NCBI GenBank assembly: GCA_000720995.1
Contig: JOEL01000044.1
Span: forward strand, 22,307-86,306
Direction: 5' to 3'
Length of the DNA: 64,000 nucleotides
DNA from: Streptomyces celluloflavus
GTDB lineage: Bacteria > Actinomycetota > Actinomycetes > Streptomycetales > Streptomycetaceae
Shown here: positions 36,322 through 45,270 of the stretch, piece after piece
How the letters are laid out: each line of letters begins with the position of its first letter
Position numbering within the stretch: the stretch's first letter is position 1
Notes under the pieces: generated by a model
The model's input: the letters and a program-made list of their open reading frames with translations, nothing else
Databases searched by the model: none
What the model was told of the DNA's origin: nothing
Program-made: the position numbers and the translations under genes

Positions 36322-37602
36322 TTGCATCGCTATTTCACCGACCAGCGGCATGAAGCGCTCCGGCACCGGGTGAGGGATTTCGCCGAGCAGGAGATCCGTC
36401 CCCGGATTGCGGAGATGGAGGCGAGCCGTACCGTCTGTCACGGCCTGTCGCGCCGGATCGCCCAGCAGGGGTGGATCGGCGCGACCGTGCACCGGGCGTA
36501 CGGCGGGATGGGCGCCGGGCATGTGGCCAAGACCCTCGTCATCGAGGAGATTTCGCGGGTGAGCGCGGCCATGGGCGCCATGGTCCAGGCGTCCCAGCTG
36601 GGCGTCGCGAAGATCGTCCACTTCGGGAGCGAGGAGCAGAAGAAGACCTGGCTGCCGGCGATCGCCGCCGGCGAGTGCCTGCCGACCATCGCCGTCACCG
36701 AACCGCAGTCCGGCGGGCATGTCCTGGGGATGACCTCCACCGCGGTCCGCGACGGCGACGACTACGTCCTCAACGGCCACAAGATCTACGTAGGCAACAG
36801 CCATGTCGGCGATCTGCACGGCGTGGTCGTCCGTACCGGTGAGGGCCCCAAGGGCCTGTCGGCGTTCCTGGTGGAGTCCGACCGGCCCGGCTTCCGGGTC
36901 GGGGAACAGCGGCCCGCGATGGGACTGCACGGCTTCAGCTTCGGCGAGCTGTTCTTCGACAACTGCCGGGTGCCCGCGGCGAATCTGCTGGGCAAGGAGG
37001 GCGACGGACTCTCCGTGGCGTACTCCTCCAGCGTGCTCTACGGCCGGCCGAATCTGACCGCCGTGTCGCTGGGCATCCATCAGGCGGTGCTGGACGAGAC
37101 GACGCGCTTCTGCGCCGAGCGGCAGCGGTACGGCAAACCGCTGGCCGACCTGGGCAACATCAAGCTCAAGCTCGGCCGGATCCAGTCGCGGCTGCTGCTC
37201 GCCCGGCTGTCCGCGTACCACGCGGTGCATCTGCTGGACCAGGGCATGCCGTGCGACGCGGAGCTGATGAACGCCAAGCTGGTCAACGTCGAGTCGGCCC
37301 TGGAGTCGGCGCGTGACGCGATGGACATCCATGCCGCGTGCGGGCTGTTCACCGACCGGCCGGTGGAGCGCTTTCTGCGGGACGCGCACCATATCTTCGC
37401 GCCGGCCGGCACCTCCGACGTCCAGCTGCTGCGCCTGGGCGAACTGGCCCTCGGCCAGGCGAAGGGCGAATGGTCCAGCCGGCTGGCGGATCTGCTGCGC
37501 CTCGATCCGGCGGAGCGGGCGGATCCGGACGCCCCGGCCCCGCTGCCGGGCCGGCGCACCGAACCGGCCGAGGAGTGCCACGCGTTCGCGCCGCTGAAGT
37601 GA
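36322..37602 (+). CDS. Acyl-CoA dehydrogenase family protein, catalytic Glu not found
   Basis: 426 residues with the ACAD fold: helical N-terminus, FAD-binding middle TIAVTEPQSGGHVLGM and YVLNGHKIYVGN, and C-terminal helices ERQRYGKPLADLGNIKLKLG. The usual base is absent: the MCAD-type Glu in YEGT reads FAPAGTSDVQ here, and the isovaleryl-type Glu position reads LYGRPN. It may therefore act on a carrier-bound or other substrate, or not as a dehydrogenase. TTG 36322 is the start: GGAGGAGGG lies seven bases upstream. It is a single gene. Confidence 0.75.
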   Translation: MHRYFTDQRHEALRHRVRDFAEQEIRPRIAEMEASRTVCHGLSRRIAQQGWIGATVHRAYGGMGAGHVAKTLVIEEISRVSAAMGAMVQASQLGVAKIVHFGSEEQKKTWLPAIAAGECLPTIAVTEPQSGGHVLGMTSTAVRDGDDYVLNGHKIYVGNSHVGDLHGVVVRTGEGPKGLSAFLVESDRPGFRVGEQRPAMGLHGFSFGELFFDNCRVPAANLLGKEGDGLSVAYSSSVLYGRPNLTAVSLGIHQAVLDETTRFCAERQRYGKPLADLGNIKLKLGRIQSRLLLARLSAYHAVHLLDQGMPCDAELMNAKLVNVESALESARDAMDIHAACGLFTDRPVERFLRDAHHIFAPAGTSDVQLLRLGELALGQAKGEWSSRLADLLRLDPAERADPDAPAPLPGRRTEPAEECHAFAPLK

Positions 37603-37721
37603 GACCCGGTGCCCGGCCCGTGCGGCGCGCCGGGCCCGCGGCCTTCCGGTACGGCGCGGCCCGGCGGCGGCGCCCGGGAGGTCCGCCGCCGCCTCCGCCG
37701 CGGGGCCGCGGCCCCGGGCGG

Positions 37722-38345
37722 TCACCCGGCGCCGGGGCCGGACGCGCCGCTCTGCCGCTGCTCCATGCGGTGGATCTGGTCGACGAGTTCGGCGGCCATC
37801 GCCTTGATCGTCTCCAGCCCCTCCCGCCCCCAGGGGCGCGGTTCGAGGTCCACCACGCAGACGGTGCCGAGCGCCGTCCCCGTACGGTCGATGAGCGGCG
37901 CGCCGAGATAGGAACGGACGCCGATCCCGTCCACCACGGGGTTGCCGGCGAACCGCGGGTAGTCGCAGACGTCCTCCAGGACCAGGGCCTTGCGGCGGAC
38001 GACGACATGCGGGCAGTAGCCGTGGTCGCGGGCCATCACCCGTCCCGGCCGGATGTTGGCGGGCGCCGGTCCCAGCTCGACGGGTGCCTGGTCCTGTGCG
38101 GAGGTGTAGAGCCCGGCGAAGTACTGCCGCTGCTCGTCGATGAAGTTGACCATCGCGTACGGCGCCCGGGTCGTCCGGGCCAGCTTGCGCGCGAACTCGT
38201 CGAACGCGGGCAGCGGGGAATCGCCGATGCCCAGGGCCCGCAGCCGGGCGACGCGCGCCGGGGCCTCGTCGTCCTGCGGGGTGAGCAGCAGATGGCGCGT
38301 CGGATCGTAGGAGGTGTACGGGACGCGGGAGACGGGGTGGTTCAT
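37722..38345 (-). CDS. GAF domain protein of the conservon operon
   Basis: 207 residues, one GAF domain from about 45 to 190: AFDEFARKLARTTRAPYAMVNFIDEQRQYFAG, DHGYCPHVVVRRKALVLEDV and SYLGAPLIDRTGTALGTVCVVD. This is the FhlA/phytochrome-related small-molecule or redox sensor fold. Its ATG overlaps the stop of the cvnD gene (ATGA), so it is the fifth gene of the conservon; other conservons carry a P450 there. It may deliver a ligand signal to the GTPase system (inference). Confidence 0.82.
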   Translation of the reverse strand: MNHPVSRVPYTSYDPTRHLLLTPQDDEAPARVARLRALGIGDSPLPAFDEFARKLARTTRAPYAMVNFIDEQRQYFAGLYTSAQDQAPVELGPAPANIRPGRVMARDHGYCPHVVVRRKALVLEDVCDYPRFAGNPVVDGIGVRSYLGAPLIDRTGTALGTVCVVDLEPRPWGREGLETIKAMAAELVDQIHRMEQRQSGASGPGAG

Positions 38346-38962
38346 GGCAGCTCCGGGGTCGCGACGAGAGCGGGGGTGAGCAGGTACTGGACGAGTGAGA
38401 CCAGGACATGGGTGGCCGAACCGCACCGGCGGGCGTCGCAGAGCACGACGGGGATGTCCGGCGAGAGGTCGACGGCGCTGCGGACTTCGTCCGGGGTGTA
38501 GTGGTGGGAGCCGTCGAACTCGTTGACGGCGACGATGAACCGGATACCGCGCCGTTCGAAGAAGTCGACGGCGCCGAAGCACTGGTCCAGGCGCCGGGTG
38601 TCGGCGAGGATGACCGCGCCGAGCGCGCCGTTGGACAGTTCGTCCCACATGAACCAGAAGCGTTCCTGGCCCGGCGTGCCGAAGAGGTAGAGGACGTGCG
38701 CGGGGCCGAGGGTGATCCGGCCGAAGTCCATGGCGACGGTGGTGGTGTGCTTGTCCTCGATCCCGGCCAGGTCGTCGGTGCCGATACTGACCTGGGTGAG
38801 GAGTTCCTCCGTACTGAGCGGTTCGATCTCGCTCACCGCGCCGACGAAGGTCGTCTTGCCGACTCCGAAGCCGCCCGCGATCAGGATCTTGAGTGCGGTC
38901 GGGAAGAGGTCGGGCACCGGCTCCCCCGGCGTCGTGGGGTCACAGTCGTTTGCGAAGTCCAT
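38342..38962 (-). CDS. cvnD: Conservon GTPase CvnD
   Basis: 206 residues, small Ras-like GTPase. P-loop GGFGVGKTT at 30-38, switch region TTTVAMDFGRI, DxxG-like LFGTPGQERFWFMW and the base-specificity motif VAVNEFDGS. CvnD proteins bind and hydrolyse GTP and work at the membrane with CvnA-C. Its start overlaps the end of the DUF742 gene. Confidence 0.92.
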   Translation of the reverse strand: MDFANDCDPTTPGEPVPDLFPTALKILIAGGFGVGKTTFVGAVSEIEPLSTEELLTQVSIGTDDLAGIEDKHTTTVAMDFGRITLGPAHVLYLFGTPGQERFWFMWDELSNGALGAVILADTRRLDQCFGAVDFFERRGIRFIVAVNEFDGSHHYTPDEVRSAVDLSPDIPVVLCDARRCGSATHVLVSLVQYLLTPALVATPELP

Positions 38963-39344
38963 GCAGCACCGCCTCCAGCAGGGCTCGGTCGGTACGGGAG
39001 CCGGCTCCCGCCGAAACCGCGACGGGGGCCCGCGCGGTGAGTGCTCCGCAGTCCACGAGATCGGCGAGGAGCACTTTGGTGACCACGGCCGGCAGCCGTA
39101 TGTGGGCGGCGATCTCGGCGACCGAGACCGGTCCGCCGCACAGCCCCAGCACCTGGGCGTAGTCGGGTCCCTGGCAGGAGTCGGGCCGCCGCCCGGTGGC
39201 CATCACCATGGTCAGCAGGTCGAAGTGGGACGTGGGGCGCGTCCGGCCGTTGCTGATGGTGTACGGGCGCACCAGCGGGCCCGCCTCGTCGTCGTACCAC
39301 GGTGGCTCCTGGCCGCGCTGCCACCGTCGGCGACCCGGCAGCAC
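38940..39344 (-). CDS. cvnC: Conservon DUF742 protein CvnC
   Basis: 134 residues: the DUF742 pattern is LVRPYTISNGRTRPTSHFDL, VLGLCGGPVSVAEIAAHIRLP, VLLADLVDCGAL, a winged-helix-like fold. The start is GTG 39344, three bases past the cvnB stop. CvnC joins CvnD and CvnB in a membrane complex. Confidence 0.9.
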   Translation of the reverse strand: MLPGRRRWQRGQEPPWYDDEAGPLVRPYTISNGRTRPTSHFDLLTMVMATGRRPDSCQGPDYAQVLGLCGGPVSVAEIAAHIRLPAVVTKVLLADLVDCGALTARAPVAVSAGAGSRTDRALLEAVLHGLRKRL

Positions 39345-39346
39345 GT

Positions 39347-39796
39347 TCAGCCACCGCCCGCGGGTGCCTGCCGCCGGGGAGGCGTGGAGAGGTACGGCCG
39401 GACGCTCTTGACCAGCATTCCCATCTCGTAGCCCAGCACCGCCACATCGGCCTCGCGCCCGGCGAGCACCGCCAGGCAGGCACCCGATCCGGCGGTGGAG
39501 ACGAACAGGAAGGACGATTCGAGTTCGACGACGACCTGGAGGACGTCATCGCCCCCGCCGAAGCGCACCCCGGCGCTGCGGGCGAGGGAGTACAGGCCGG
39601 AGGCCAGGGCCGCCATATGGTCGGCGCTGTCCGCGTCGAAGCCGTCGGCGGCCTTGACCAGGCCGTCGGAGGAGAGCAGGAGCGCGCTGCGGGCGTGCGG
39701 CACGCGCTGCACGAGTCCGGTCAGCAGCCAGGACAGATCCGACTGCTGACCTCCCGGCAGTTGCGAATGAGGCTGCGCGTGCACATCACTCACCAT
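39347..39796 (-). CDS. cvnB: Conservon roadblock/LC7 protein CvnB
   Basis: 149 residues, roadblock/LC7 fold: DLSWLLTGLVQRVPHARSALLLSSDGL at the start, then VVVELESSFLFVSTAGSGACLAVLAG. In conservons it resembles MglB-type partners of the GTPase. It overlaps the cvnA 3' end by 11 bases. Confidence 0.9.
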   Translation of the reverse strand: MVSDVHAQPHSQLPGGQQSDLSWLLTGLVQRVPHARSALLLSSDGLVKAADGFDADSADHMAALASGLYSLARSAGVRFGGGDDVLQVVVELESSFLFVSTAGSGACLAVLAGREADVAVLGYEMGMLVKSVRPYLSTPPRRQAPAGGG

Positions 39797-41882
39797 GGTT
39801 GTGGTCGTCTCCTCTGAGGCGGGCGGTCGGGGTGTCGTGGTCACGGCCGTGGAGCGGGTGATCGCCGTCCGGGCCGGGGGTGTTGCCGGTACCGCCGTCG
39901 GGGTGGGCGGCCGGGTGGTTCTCGTCACTGGTGTCGGCGGCGAGGCTGATACCGCGCCGGAAGGCGGCCATCAGGCCGGGGTCGTGCATGGGCTCCGGCC
40001 CCGTACGGCGCACCGCGGACGGCAGGATCGGGTCGCCGCGCAGTTCGGGGACGAGGTGCTCCTGCTTGCGCCGGCGCGGCAGCTGCGGGCGGATTCCACC
40101 GGGCGGCGCAGGGGCGTCCGGTGCGTCGTGCGGTACGGGCGGCAGTCCGGCCGGACCCGGCTCGGCGGGCCGCTCCTCGACGGCCCGGTGGTACTCCGGG
40201 CCGTCGGCGGGGTACGCGGGCGTGAGCTGCCGGGTGGCGGGGGCGGCGGTCACGTACGGGGCGGATTGCGCCTGGGGGGCGTACGCCGGGGCTCCCGTGG
40301 GCGCGGCCCGGTGCGGCGCGGCCGGCTGCCCGCCGGTGTCCGTGCCCCTGTCCGCGTCGGCGCCGGTGCTCATGCCGGTGCCGGGGTCGGCGGGTGGCCC
40401 GGCCGCGGGGCGTGCGGCACCGTGGTGCGCCGCCGCGGGGGCGAGCTCCGGGGCGGGGCCGGACGGGGATCCCGTGCCGCCCTGGCCGAGGTGGTGCCGG
40501 GTCCGGTGTCCGTCGCCGGGTCCGCCGTCGCGCTCGTGGTCCGGGCCGGTGTCGGGCGACTCCGTGGGAGCGGTGCCCCGTTCGCTCCCCGCGCCGGCCG
40601 GTTCCGTGCCGATCAGCTCCGGCGGCAGGATCAGTACGGCCTGCACTCCGCCGTAGATGTTGCTCTGCAACCGGACCACGATGCCGTGCCGCCGGGCGAG
40701 CGAGGAGACCACGAAGAGGCCGATCCGCCCGTCGCTCAACAGCGCGTCGACATCGATGTGTTCGGGGTCGGCGAGCAGCGCGTTCATCCGCGTCCGCTCG
40801 TCCGGTGACATGCCCAGTCCGCGGTCCTCGACCTCGACGGCGAGACCGGCGGTGACCTGCTGGGCCCGCAGCAGGACGGAGGTCCGCGGGGCGGAGTAGA
40901 CCGACGCGTTCTCGATCAGTTCGGCGAGCAGGTGGATGACGTCGGCGACCGCGTGGCCGCGCAGTGTGCCCTCGGTCGGGGGGACGAGCTTGATCCTCGG
41001 GTACTGCTCGACCTCGGCGATGGCGGAGCGCAGTACCTCGATCATGGTGACCGGGCGGCTCCACTGGCGGCGCGAGACGGCGCCGCCCAGCACGGCGAGG
41101 TTCTCGGCGTGGCGGCGGATGCGGGTGGCCAGGTGGTCGACGTGGAAGAGGCCCTTGAGCAGGTCGGGGTCCTCGACCTGGTGCTCCAGCTCGTCCAGCA
41201 TCTCGATCTCGCGGTGGACCAGGGATTGCAGGCGACGGGCGAGGTTCACGAAGACCTCGACCTTCTGCTCGCTGTCGTTGGCGGTGCACCGGGCGGCGGC
41301 GACCGCGTCGATGACGGCGGTCTCGGCGGCCCGGCCCACGGCGGCCACTTCGGCGGCGAGCAGATCGAGGGTGTCGCCGGTGCGGACCGGGCCGGGCTCG
41401 GGGTCGCGGTGCTGGAGCCGTTCGCCCCGCCGTACCTGGTCCAGCAGCCCGTCGAGGTCGGACCTGCTGCGGGCGCAGACCTGGCGCAGCCGGGCGTAGC
41501 GCGTGACGGTGGCGCGGGACGCGGCGTGGGCGGCGGCGCCCGCGGTGAGCACGATGATGCAGATCACCGCGAGGCCGCCGGTCAGCGCCGCCCACTCGCG
41601 GCCGGTGAGCCGGACATCGCCGCTCCCGATGACGAAGGCGGTGACGGCCACGCAGGTGACGGCGGTCAGCAGGCACGGGACGGTGACGAGCCGGACCGTC
41701 CGGGACCGGATCGCCGAGTCCGCTGCGGATCCGGGGAACGAGGTCCGGCCGTGCCGTCCGCCCTCACGTTCCCGCCGCCGCGCGGAGCTGGGTATGGAGG
41801 CGGCCCCCGGGAAACTCTCGGTCCGTGGGGACCTCGGAGCCTCCTGGGGCGTCTGGGTCCCCTGGGGGAATGCGGTAGGCAT
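39786..41882 (-). CDS. cvnA: Conservon sensor-kinase-like protein CvnA
   Basis: 698 residues. Two membrane segments (about 64-87 and 96-120), a cytoplasmic helical region, then an HATPase_c domain with N box LAELIENASVYS and G box VEDRGLGMSPDERTRM. The last 270 residues are Pro/Gly/Ala-rich and disordered. CvnA resembles histidine kinases in the ATPase domain, yet has no clear phosphoacceptor H box. GGAGGG stands six bases before ATG 41882. It heads the operon cvnA-B-C-D-GAF. Confidence 0.9.
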   Translation of the reverse strand: MPTAFPQGTQTPQEAPRSPRTESFPGAASIPSSARRREREGGRHGRTSFPGSAADSAIRSRTVRLVTVPCLLTAVTCVAVTAFVIGSGDVRLTGREWAALTGGLAVICIIVLTAGAAAHAASRATVTRYARLRQVCARSRSDLDGLLDQVRRGERLQHRDPEPGPVRTGDTLDLLAAEVAAVGRAAETAVIDAVAAARCTANDSEQKVEVFVNLARRLQSLVHREIEMLDELEHQVEDPDLLKGLFHVDHLATRIRRHAENLAVLGGAVSRRQWSRPVTMIEVLRSAIAEVEQYPRIKLVPPTEGTLRGHAVADVIHLLAELIENASVYSAPRTSVLLRAQQVTAGLAVEVEDRGLGMSPDERTRMNALLADPEHIDVDALLSDGRIGLFVVSSLARRHGIVVRLQSNIYGGVQAVLILPPELIGTEPAGAGSERGTAPTESPDTGPDHERDGGPGDGHRTRHHLGQGGTGSPSGPAPELAPAAAHHGAARPAAGPPADPGTGMSTGADADRGTDTGGQPAAPHRAAPTGAPAYAPQAQSAPYVTAAPATRQLTPAYPADGPEYHRAVEERPAEPGPAGLPPVPHDAPDAPAPPGGIRPQLPRRRKQEHLVPELRGDPILPSAVRRTGPEPMHDPGLMAAFRRGISLAADTSDENHPAAHPDGGTGNTPGPDGDHPLHGRDHDTPTARLRGDDHNHGE

Positions 41883-42217
41883 CGGTGCCCTCCGGATCGG
41901 CCGTTGGCAGTTCGCGGAGCACGCACGCTAGTTGTTGCGGGGGTGGGGTTCGGACCCACTTGCGGGTTTCGCTACCCCGCGCCACCTCCTTACGTGGGGG
42001 TCTCGCGCACCTCAGTGCGAATCAATCCGAACTCACTTTCAGGGAGCGGGAGATGGGGGCGCCTCCCCGGCGCTCACGCGGCGACGCGCGCCGGGGCAGT
42101 GCTCATCGCCGGAGACGGGAGGGATCCGTTGTCCAATATTCGCCCGGTGGAGCGGGGCGCTCCCCTTCTCCGATGCCCGCGGCCGGAAAGGCCGGCCGCA
42201 ACGGGAGGGAAACCCTC
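41883..42217. other. Divergent gap before cvnA and the I36-like gene
   Basis: 335 bases without a gene. It must hold the cvnA promoter; no clear repeat or RNA structure is seen. Confidence 0.5.
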
Positions 42218-42590
42218 ATGCGCAAGACAACTTCGCCGCGCCGCCGCGGTCATTGCCACGACCGCAGCCGTGGCCGCGACGGGTATCGGCACGGCGGGGG
42301 CCACGACGGCCGCCACCTGGGGATGTCCCGAAGGGTCCGTGTGCATCTACCCCCAGAACGCGGACCCGGAGCACGACCCGCACCCGACCGACGTCTTCCG
42401 GAGCTACGGAGCTCACAGCCTCAGCGGCCAGGTCGGACAGCACTGGGTCTTCAACAACCGGACGGACGCCGCGCATACGCACCTGTGCCGTGGCTACGAC
42501 GGCACCAACTGCGCGTTCGACATCGCGGCGAGGCCAGCCTTCGAGGCCGACATGACGCCGATCAACTCGATCACTCTCGACCGGCCATAG
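42218..42590 (+). pseudogene. Secreted I36-type protease-inhibitor-like gene with a frameshift in the signal peptide
   Basis: ATG 42218 has a good GGGAGGG ribosome site and reads MRKT, but the following frame leads nowhere. One frame over, the signal peptide LRRAAAVIATTAAVAATG and mature part WGCPEGSVCIYPQNAD ... SLSGQVGQHWVFNNRT appear, with four Cys as in the peptidase inhibitor I36 family of Streptomyces. A single extra base near 42228-42232 (AGACAACTT) separates the two. It is either a recent frameshift, a sequencing error, or translation from a poor upstream GTG (42147). Confidence 0.65.
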
Positions 42591-42615
42591 CCATCACGCG
42601 AAAGGTGAGTGCATG

Positions 42616-42660
42616 GACCGGCGTCGGCCCCCGCTCGGCGAGACGGGGCCGACGCCGGTC
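42616..42660. terminator. Long hairpin after the I36-like gene
   Basis: Sixteen-base perfect stem (42616-42631 with 42645-42660) and 13-base loop. It lies between convergent genes and can serve both. Confidence 0.75.
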
Positions 42661-42752
42661 GGTCCGGGCCGGCCGCGATCGGACTCCGGGAAGGCCCTGA
42701 CGTCATCGATCCGGGCGTGTATACGGAACCGCGGGGGCTTCCCCGTGCGGCA

Positions 42753-43964
42753 TCACCGCTCGGCCACGAGGTCTTCCCGGACTTCGGCGACGGGCGGCCA
42801 GGCGGGCCAGCCATGGACGGGTGGTACGGCCACCGCACGCCACCAGGGGTCGACGACCGGCTGGTCGGCGGGCTCGAACGGTTCACCCGGCCGAGGGGCG
42901 GCGGTGACCACACCGGCCTTGTGCGCTGCGGAGAGGGTCCACTCCGCCGGCTCGGCCCACGGGTGGAGCGCCAAGCGGAACGTACCCCAGTGGATGGGGA
43001 GCAACAGGCCGTCCGGCTTCCCGCCCTGGAGGTCCAGATGGGCGCGGACCCCCTGATCGGGGTTCATGTGCACATCCGGCCAGGCACCTGGATGCGGGGT
43101 GTCCCCGGTGTGGTTCCTGGGCCAGAAGTCGCTGTACGCGCCAATCTGGATCATGGTCGCGTCGAACGGTCCGTGCGCCGCGGCGATCTCCGCGAATCCG
43201 GCGAAGTAGCCGGTGTCTCCGCTGTGGTAGATCCGGTGCTCGGGACCCGCGACCACCCAGGACGCCCAGAGGGTGTGCTGCGGGCCGCGCAGTCCGCGGC
43301 CGCAGAAGTGCTGCGCGGGGGTCGCGGTCAGGGTCAGCCCGGCGAGGCGGGTGGACTCGTGCCAGTCCAGCTCGGTGATCCGCTCCGGCGGTACGCCCCA
43401 GAATTCCAGGTCGGCGCCGACCCCGAGCGGCACCACGAAGGCGGCTCCGGTGCCGGTCAGGGCCTGGATCGTGGGCATGTCGAGATGGTCGTAGTGGTCG
43501 TGCGAGATCACCACGATGTCGACCGGGGGCAGCGCGTCCAGCGCGACCGGCACCGGGTGCAGCCGCTTGGGCCCCGCCCAGGTGAACGGGGAACAGCGCT
43601 CGCCCCACACCGGGTCGAAGAGCACCCGCTGTCCGTCGATCTCGGCGAGCACGCTCGAATGCCCCATCCAGGTGAGCCGCAGCCCGGAGGCGGGCGGCCG
43701 GCCCCAGTCCGCCGCCGTCCGGCGGTACACCGGAACCGGGCCGACCGGGGCCCTGCGCAACCGCGCCTCCCGGCTCAGCTGGCTACGGACCATCGGCAGC
43801 GCGGAGCCCTGGAGCAGTTGCCTGGTCGGCACCGGATTGCGGAACTGACCGTCCACGAACTGCGGCGACCTGCGCATCCTGGCCAGCCGCTCCCCGGTGG
43901 GCTCGGCACCGAAGCTCGCGGGGCGAAGCGCGGAAAGCGTACGGCGGGGGCGGGAACCGGTCAC
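42753..43964 (-). CDS. MBL-fold hydrolase, NAPE-PLD-like
   Basis: 403 residues. Metal motif VISHDHYDHLDMPT (HxHxDH), third His in ATPAQHFCGRG, Asp in IYHSGDTGYF and final His in LPIHWGTFRLALHPWAEP. The order and the RGL/HTLWASW segments match N-acyl-phosphatidylethanolamine phospholipase D-like proteins of bacteria, which cut phosphodiester or related bonds in lipids. GTG 43964 is chosen as it follows GGAGG; an ATG at 44048 would add a segment unlike the family. Confidence 0.82.
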   Translation of the reverse strand: MTGSRPRRTLSALRPASFGAEPTGERLARMRRSPQFVDGQFRNPVPTRQLLQGSALPMVRSQLSREARLRRAPVGPVPVYRRTAADWGRPPASGLRLTWMGHSSVLAEIDGQRVLFDPVWGERCSPFTWAGPKRLHPVPVALDALPPVDIVVISHDHYDHLDMPTIQALTGTGAAFVVPLGVGADLEFWGVPPERITELDWHESTRLAGLTLTATPAQHFCGRGLRGPQHTLWASWVVAGPEHRIYHSGDTGYFAGFAEIAAAHGPFDATMIQIGAYSDFWPRNHTGDTPHPGAWPDVHMNPDQGVRAHLDLQGGKPDGLLLPIHWGTFRLALHPWAEPAEWTLSAAHKAGVVTAAPRPGEPFEPADQPVVDPWWRAVAVPPVHGWPAWPPVAEVREDLVAER

Positions 43965-44261
43965 GGCACCTCCAGGGTCGGGGCAGTCGCCATGTGAACG
44001 GATCACATGCGCGCCGGGTTCCGGCAGCACCGGACTGCGCGGCGCCACCCTGCCGTTCCGGCATCACGACACCCGGCAGCAACACCATCACCCACGGCGA
44101 CACCCGGCGCGACCGGCCGTGGCATTTCCGCGGGGGCGGCGCGGGCATGATCCCCGGCCGGTCCGCAGGTGGATGCGCGTCCGGCTCCCTGCCCGGACCT
44201 CCGACGGGCAGCCGTCCCCACCCGCCTCCCCACCCGCGTCCGGCCCCGTCCCGGTTCCACG

Positions 44262-45113
44262 TCACGCGTCCCGGAACTCCAGGGCGAGATGGTCCCCGAC
44301 GGGCCGGTATCCGAGGCGCTGGTATAGGGCGTTGCTGGTGGGGTTGGCGAGGTCCGTGAACAGCAGCAGTTCCGTCGCGCCGGAGCGCCGCGCGGCACCC
44401 GACGCGGCGGCGGTGACCGCCCCCGCGTAGCCACGTCCGCGCAGCTCGGGCGGGGTGTAGACGGGGGCGATACGGGTCGCGCCGGACACCGTGGGGATGA
44501 CTCCGGCCAGCGAGACGGGCCGCCCGCCGGTCTCCCACAGCGTGCAGCGGCCGTGCGCGATCCGGTCGTCGACCGCACGGGCGTGCCGGGGTGGCGAGGC
44601 GCCGGTCTCCTCGGCGAAGGCCGTGAACCAGGCGAGCAGCAGCGCGCGGTCGGCCACGGTGGCGACCCTGGCCGCACCGGGCGGCGCGGGCGTGGGCGGG
44701 GTCAGTTCGCCGAGCCGGTGGAGCCTGTGCCGCGCCGCGGTCGCGACCGTGCCGCCGTGGCGCCGCCGCCAAGCCGCGGCGAACGCTTCGGCGGGCGCCC
44801 GGACGGCGTTGACCCCGGGGACCGCGCACCGCTCACGCGTCAGCGCGTCCGCCAGCGCGGCCGCGGCGTCATCCGGCATCGGCGACAGCAGCACGGCCCG
44901 CGGCGGCGTCCACAGGAAGGCGCCCGCCACCGCTCCGTCCGCCCCCCGCCACGATCCGCACCAGGGCGCGCCGTCCCCGTAGGAGTCGGCCCCGAGCCTC
45001 CCGAGCGAGGCCGCCACCGAGAGCAGCACCGTGTGGGCCACCGGTCGTGCGCGCAAGAACCCGCCCGCGGCCGCCTCGAACGCGCCGAGGTCCTGCGTCA
45101 TCGTCCATGTCAT
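44262..45113 (-). CDS. GNAT family N-acetyltransferase
   Basis: 283 residues. The C-terminal half (from about 145) holds the acetyl-CoA site: RIAPVYTPPELRGRGYAGAV with the RxxGxG/A loop, and LLLFTDLANPTSNALYQRLGY. The N-terminal half looks like a second, degenerate GNAT or substrate-recognition domain. It acetylates an amine of unknown identity. It is a single gene; the 297 bases downstream hold nothing recognisable. Confidence 0.82.
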   Translation of the reverse strand: MTWTMTQDLGAFEAAAGGFLRARPVAHTVLLSVAASLGRLGADSYGDGAPWCGSWRGADGAVAGAFLWTPPRAVLLSPMPDDAAAALADALTRERCAVPGVNAVRAPAEAFAAAWRRRHGGTVATAARHRLHRLGELTPPTPAPPGAARVATVADRALLLAWFTAFAEETGASPPRHARAVDDRIAHGRCTLWETGGRPVSLAGVIPTVSGATRIAPVYTPPELRGRGYAGAVTAAASGAARRSGATELLLFTDLANPTSNALYQRLGYRPVGDHLALEFRDA

Positions 45114-45270
45114 GGCTCACCCTCCCGCCGGGCGCGGTGGGGCGCATCCGGTTTTCCCGGGAGCCGCCGGGCGTGCGGGTTGCTGCGGTCCGCCGGGAGC
45201 CGGGCGCGCGGGACCGGTCCGCCGGACGGAGCGGACCATGGCGACCGAGGCCGCCGGGCCGCCGTCGCGC

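Noticed and set aside
32737-38409. A 1890-codon open frame on the minus strand
   Set aside because: It lies opposite the amidohydrolase and acyl-CoA dehydrogenase genes, is Arg/Gly/Pro-rich without domains and results from GC bias in the third position.
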